Shown here piece by piece: positions 6,022 to 7,803 of a stretch of 7,803 nt of DNA. The stretch lies in the NCBI GenBank assembly GCA_039714835.1, contig JBDLIN010000182.1, positions 1-7,803 of the forward strand. Reading direction: 5' to 3'. Position 1 is the stretch's first letter; every line of letters starts with the position of its first letter. The translations under genes and the position numbers were made by a program. Source of the stretch: SZUA-22 sp039714835. GTDB lineage: Bacteria; Bacteroidota; Ignavibacteria; Ignavibacteriales; Melioribacteraceae. The notes below the pieces were generated by a model. It had not been told where the DNA came from. It did no database searches and worked only from the letters and a program-made list of their open reading frames with translations.

Positions 6022-6069
6022 AATTGTGATATATGGTAATAATTCATATTTTTATCATATATCATAATT
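6022..6069. promoter_or_regulatory. 18-bp inverted repeat: likely activator site, operator or leader hairpin
   Basis: AATTGTGATATATGGTAA (6022-6039) and TTATCATATATCATAATT (6052-6069) are complementary at 16 of 18 positions around a 12-base centre. Both mismatches are G-T, so the transcript could form a continuous 18-bp stem ending a few bases before the activator's SD. As DNA, its centre is about 95 bases upstream of the -24 box of the divergent sigma-54 candidate, the usual range for an enhancer site. It could therefore serve as an upstream activating sequence, an autoregulatory operator or an RNA hairpin limiting translation of the activator. Confidence 0.55.
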
Positions 6070-6075
6070 TTTTAT

Positions 6076-6081
6076 GGTGAT
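6076..6081 (+). promoter_or_regulatory. Shine-Dalgarno deciding the start of the sigma-54 activator
   Basis: GGTGAT matches the 3' part of the canonical SD (GGAGGTGATC) and ends 4 bases before the ATG at 6086-6088. The upstream ATG at 6074 overlaps this site and has only A/T in front, so 6086 is preferred. Confidence 0.5.
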
Positions 6082-6085
6082 TAAA

Positions 6086-7612
6086 ATGGATGGAAACGAA
6101 TTTTTCCATGAGGCAAGTTTAAGAATATACGGTAATTTAGAAATTGAGAAATCTTTACATTCTTTAATTCTATATCTTCAAGATTTTATGCCGGTTACAA
6201 GAATGTACCTTCAATATTATGAGGAAGGTTTTCAATCTATTAGAACAGTAGCATATGCAGATGATCATAGTTTTAAAAAACTTGATCAAATTACTCACTT
6301 ATCTAAAGAGGCTGTCGAACTAAACAGAAATATTCCTGCTGATAAAGATGCCTTTTTAATAACCAATCCACAGGAGTTTCCAGTTAGTAGAGATATGATG
6401 AATGCTCATAATCAAACTTGTTCATCAATTATTATTCTTGCACTTCGTCTTGAAACAAAAATGTTAGGACTTTTAATTCTCCAGTCAGTTGGGGATAAAA
6501 AATTTGATGAAAAAGATTTGGATTTGACAAGTTCATTGAAACATCCCCTGATAATTGCTATGTCCAATACTCTTAAACACCGTGAAGTTCTAAAATTAAA
6601 AGATTTACTGGCAGATGATAACCGTTATCTCCACGGTGAACTGCGTCGTTTATCTGGGGACGAGATTATAGGAGCTAATTTTGGGCTTAAGGATGTCATG
6701 TATAAGGTTCAGCAAGTGGCCGCTCTTGACAGCCCGGTACTGCTTTTAGGTGAAACGGGTGTCGGTAAAGACGTTATAGCTAATGCCATCCATTATTCTT
6801 CATCACGCAGCTCTGGTCCTTTTGTAAGTGTAAACTGCGGTGCTATTCCTGATACATTAATCGACAGTGAATTATTTGGGCATGAAAAGGGAGCCTTCAC
6901 TGGTGCTCTTTCTCAAAAGCGGGGACGCTTTGAACGAGCAAATAAAGGGACAATATTTTTAGATGAAATTGGTGAACTACCTTTACAAGCACAAGTTCGG
7001 TTACTTAAGGTTTTACAAACCAAAGAGATTGAAAGAGTTGGTGGGGTAAAAACTATTTCACTTGATATAAGAATAATTGCAGCAACAAACCGTAATCTCG
7101 AAGAGATGGTTAAACAAAATCTCTTCCGTGAGGATTTATGGTTTAGGTTAAATGTTTTTCCAATTATAATTCCACCGTTACGTGATAGGCGATCCGATAT
7201 TCCAGCTCTCTTACAACATTTTATTACACAGAAATCTCGAGAATTGAAATTAGGAACAATTCCAACATTATGTCCTGGTGCAATTGATCTTTTGATGGAA
7301 TATCGATGGCCTGGCAATGTACGCGAATTGCAGAATGTAGTTGAGCGAGCCTTAATTCTTAATCCATCAGGACCTTTGACTTTTAGCCACATGAACCTAC
7401 CTAAACTAGAAGAAAAAGAATTTCATGAACAAATTATTGAAACAGATAACCTGGATGAGATGACATCTCAGCATTTACGTAGAATCCTAAAAAAAACAAA
7501 TGGAAAGATTCATGGACCTGGCGGTGCGGCTGAACTTCTTGGAATAAATGCCAACACTCTAAGAAATCGAATGAATAAATTGGGTATTGAATACGGTAAG
7601 GCAAAGAAATGA
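6086..7612 (+). CDS. Sigma-54-dependent activator, GAF-AAA+-Fis (FhlA/NorR-like)
   Basis: A cytoplasmic enhancer-binding protein of 508 residues that remodels sigma-54 RNA polymerase by ATP hydrolysis. The N-terminal 1-165 forms a GAF-type sensor; no receiver domain is present, so it probably responds to a ligand rather than to phosphorylation. A polar helical linker (about 166-190) leads to the complete AAA+ core: Walker A GETGVGKD (222-229), the sigma-54 contact loop GAFTGA (269-274), Walker B with D293 and E294, arginine-finger region FREDLWFR (R348, R354) and sensor II WPGNVREL (R413). A Fis-type helix-turn-helix (GGAAELLGINANTLRNRMNKLGI, split at about 479-501) ends the protein. All catalytic residues are intact. 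An in-frame ATG at 6074 would add four residues. It is divergent from the 92-aa/microprotein/SDR/KPR/lipoprotein operon, its probable target. The ligand is unknown. Confidence 0.93.
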   Translation: MDGNEFFHEASLRIYGNLEIEKSLHSLILYLQDFMPVTRMYLQYYEEGFQSIRTVAYADDHSFKKLDQITHLSKEAVELNRNIPADKDAFLITNPQEFPVSRDMMNAHNQTCSSIIILALRLETKMLGLLILQSVGDKKFDEKDLDLTSSLKHPLIIAMSNTLKHREVLKLKDLLADDNRYLHGELRRLSGDEIIGANFGLKDVMYKVQQVAALDSPVLLLGETGVGKDVIANAIHYSSSRSSGPFVSVNCGAIPDTLIDSELFGHEKGAFTGALSQKRGRFERANKGTIFLDEIGELPLQAQVRLLKVLQTKEIERVGGVKTISLDIRIIAATNRNLEEMVKQNLFREDLWFRLNVFPIIIPPLRDRRSDIPALLQHFITQKSRELKLGTIPTLCPGAIDLLMEYRWPGNVRELQNVVERALILNPSGPLTFSHMNLPKLEEKEFHEQIIETDNLDEMTSQHLRRILKKTNGKIHGPGGAAELLGINANTLRNRMNKLGIEYGKAKK

Positions 7613-7665
7613 AAGAAAAATATCTTAGATTATTATCTGATAGATACAAAAGATTAATTGAATAA
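7609..7665 (+). CDS. Possible 18-residue ORF overlapping the activator stop
   Basis: ATGA at 7609-7612 joins the activator stop to a frame encoding MKEKYLRLLSDRYKRLIE and ending in TAA at 7663-7665. The product is a short basic amphipathic helix. The stop-start overlap is the form used in coupled genes, but no SD is clear (only the AAAGAAA purines) and the length is near chance. It could also be the start of a gene truncated by loss of its remainder. Confidence 0.2.
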   Translation: MKEKYLRLLSDRYKRLIE

Positions 7666-7762
7666 AATCAGCAGCTAACAACTTGTATAAACCATAGTCT
7701 AACGGCTACAGCTCATATGCACAAAACCGTTTTATAACCAATACAGGAAAGTCAAAAAGTAA
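7666..7762. repeat. Intergenic imperfect dyad element after the activator
   Basis: TTGTATAAA (7683-7691) can pair with TTTATA-AC-CAA (7731-7741) with a 2-base bulge, and inside it AACGG (7701-7705) pairs with CCGTT (7727-7731), sharing one base. The two arms are unequal, leaving an unpaired stretch on one side. The block starts with a GCTAACAA-type end. It may end the activator transcript or be a dispersed repeat, but there is no T-rich tail typical of an intrinsic terminator. Confidence 0.35.
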
Positions 7763-7803
7763 ATGGAAAAAACAATATTTGAAATCACCAAAATGGATTG
7801 TCC
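7763..7803 (+). CDS. Start of a probable heavy-metal/cation transport protein (cut by window edge)
   Basis: The last 41 bases give MEKTIFEITKMDC plus the first two bases of a Pro codon, open to the edge. A strand followed by the K-M-D-C-P pattern near residue 10 is like the N-terminus of HMA-like domains and of cation transporters that begin with an MDCPSEE-type motif. A purine run, AGGAAA, lies about 14 bases upstream, rather far for an SD. Only 13 codons are visible, so both the gene call and the family are tentative. Confidence 0.5.
   Translation, partial: MEKTIFEITKMDC

Noticed and set aside
6001..6030. ATCAC...GTGAT pair (6001-6005 and 6026-6030) as a CRP-like operator
   Set aside because: The arms are only 5-6 bp and 20 bases apart, too wide for CRP/FNR half-sites, and the right one lies inside the stronger 18-bp repeat.
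6913..7392. 159-codon open frame antisense to the activator
   Set aside because: It lies wholly within the AAA+ coding region, with the composition of a reverse-frame shadow and no SD.
1..7803. The window as an integron cassette array, from attC-like ends at several intergenic blocks
   Set aside because: There is no integrase, consensus attC sites are not convincing, and the genes are joined in operons with an ATGA overlap and short gaps rather than each being followed by a recombination site.

Overview
The window is AT-rich, compact bacterial DNA. A lipoprotein with a lipobox, a sigma-54 enhancer-binding protein and good Shine-Dalgarno (SD) sites before most genes suggest a Gram-negative bacterium. 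The protein families would fit the Ignavibacteria/Bacteroidota neighbourhood or a Desulfobacterota-like lineage, but the sequence alone does not settle this. There is no rRNA, tRNA, CRISPR array, transposase or integrase.

Layout. (1) Positions 71-2886, all minus strand: a four-gene run, read in transcription order as DUF6653-type membrane protein, a cysteine-rich four-helix membrane protein, a membrane-anchored LCM-type SAM methyltransferase, and a DUF6326-type membrane protein. All four have hydrophobic segments and the gaps are about 40 to 75 bases. (2) Positions 2887-3198: a 312-base stretch without a gene, holding a GC-richer hairpin block and a distant inverted repeat. (3) Positions 3199-5895, minus strand: a second tight operon of a 92-aa unknown protein, a 35-aa single-helix microprotein, a GTG-started short-chain dehydrogenase (SDR), a ketopantoate-reductase-like protein whose ATG overlaps the SDR stop, and a DUF6567-like lipoprotein. 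(4) Positions 5896-6085: a divergent regulatory region with a strong 18-bp inverted repeat and a weak sigma-54-like promoter preceded by a helically phased direct repeat. (5) Positions 6086-7612, plus strand: a GAF-AAA+-Fis sigma-54 activator. (6) After it come an 18-codon overlapping ORF, an imperfect dyad element, and the first codons of a probable heavy-metal/cation transport protein cut by the window edge.

Reading of the whole: the activator probably senses a small molecule through its GAF domain and drives the divergent redox operon (SDR plus KPR-like plus lipoprotein), with the inverted repeat as a likely enhancer or autoregulatory site. The four-gene membrane cluster is a separate unit of unknown function. 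Its cysteine-rich protein, with ten Cys predicted on one membrane face, and its membrane-tethered methyltransferase are the most promising candidates for an undescribed system. The assignments to families come from motif recognition; no searches were run.
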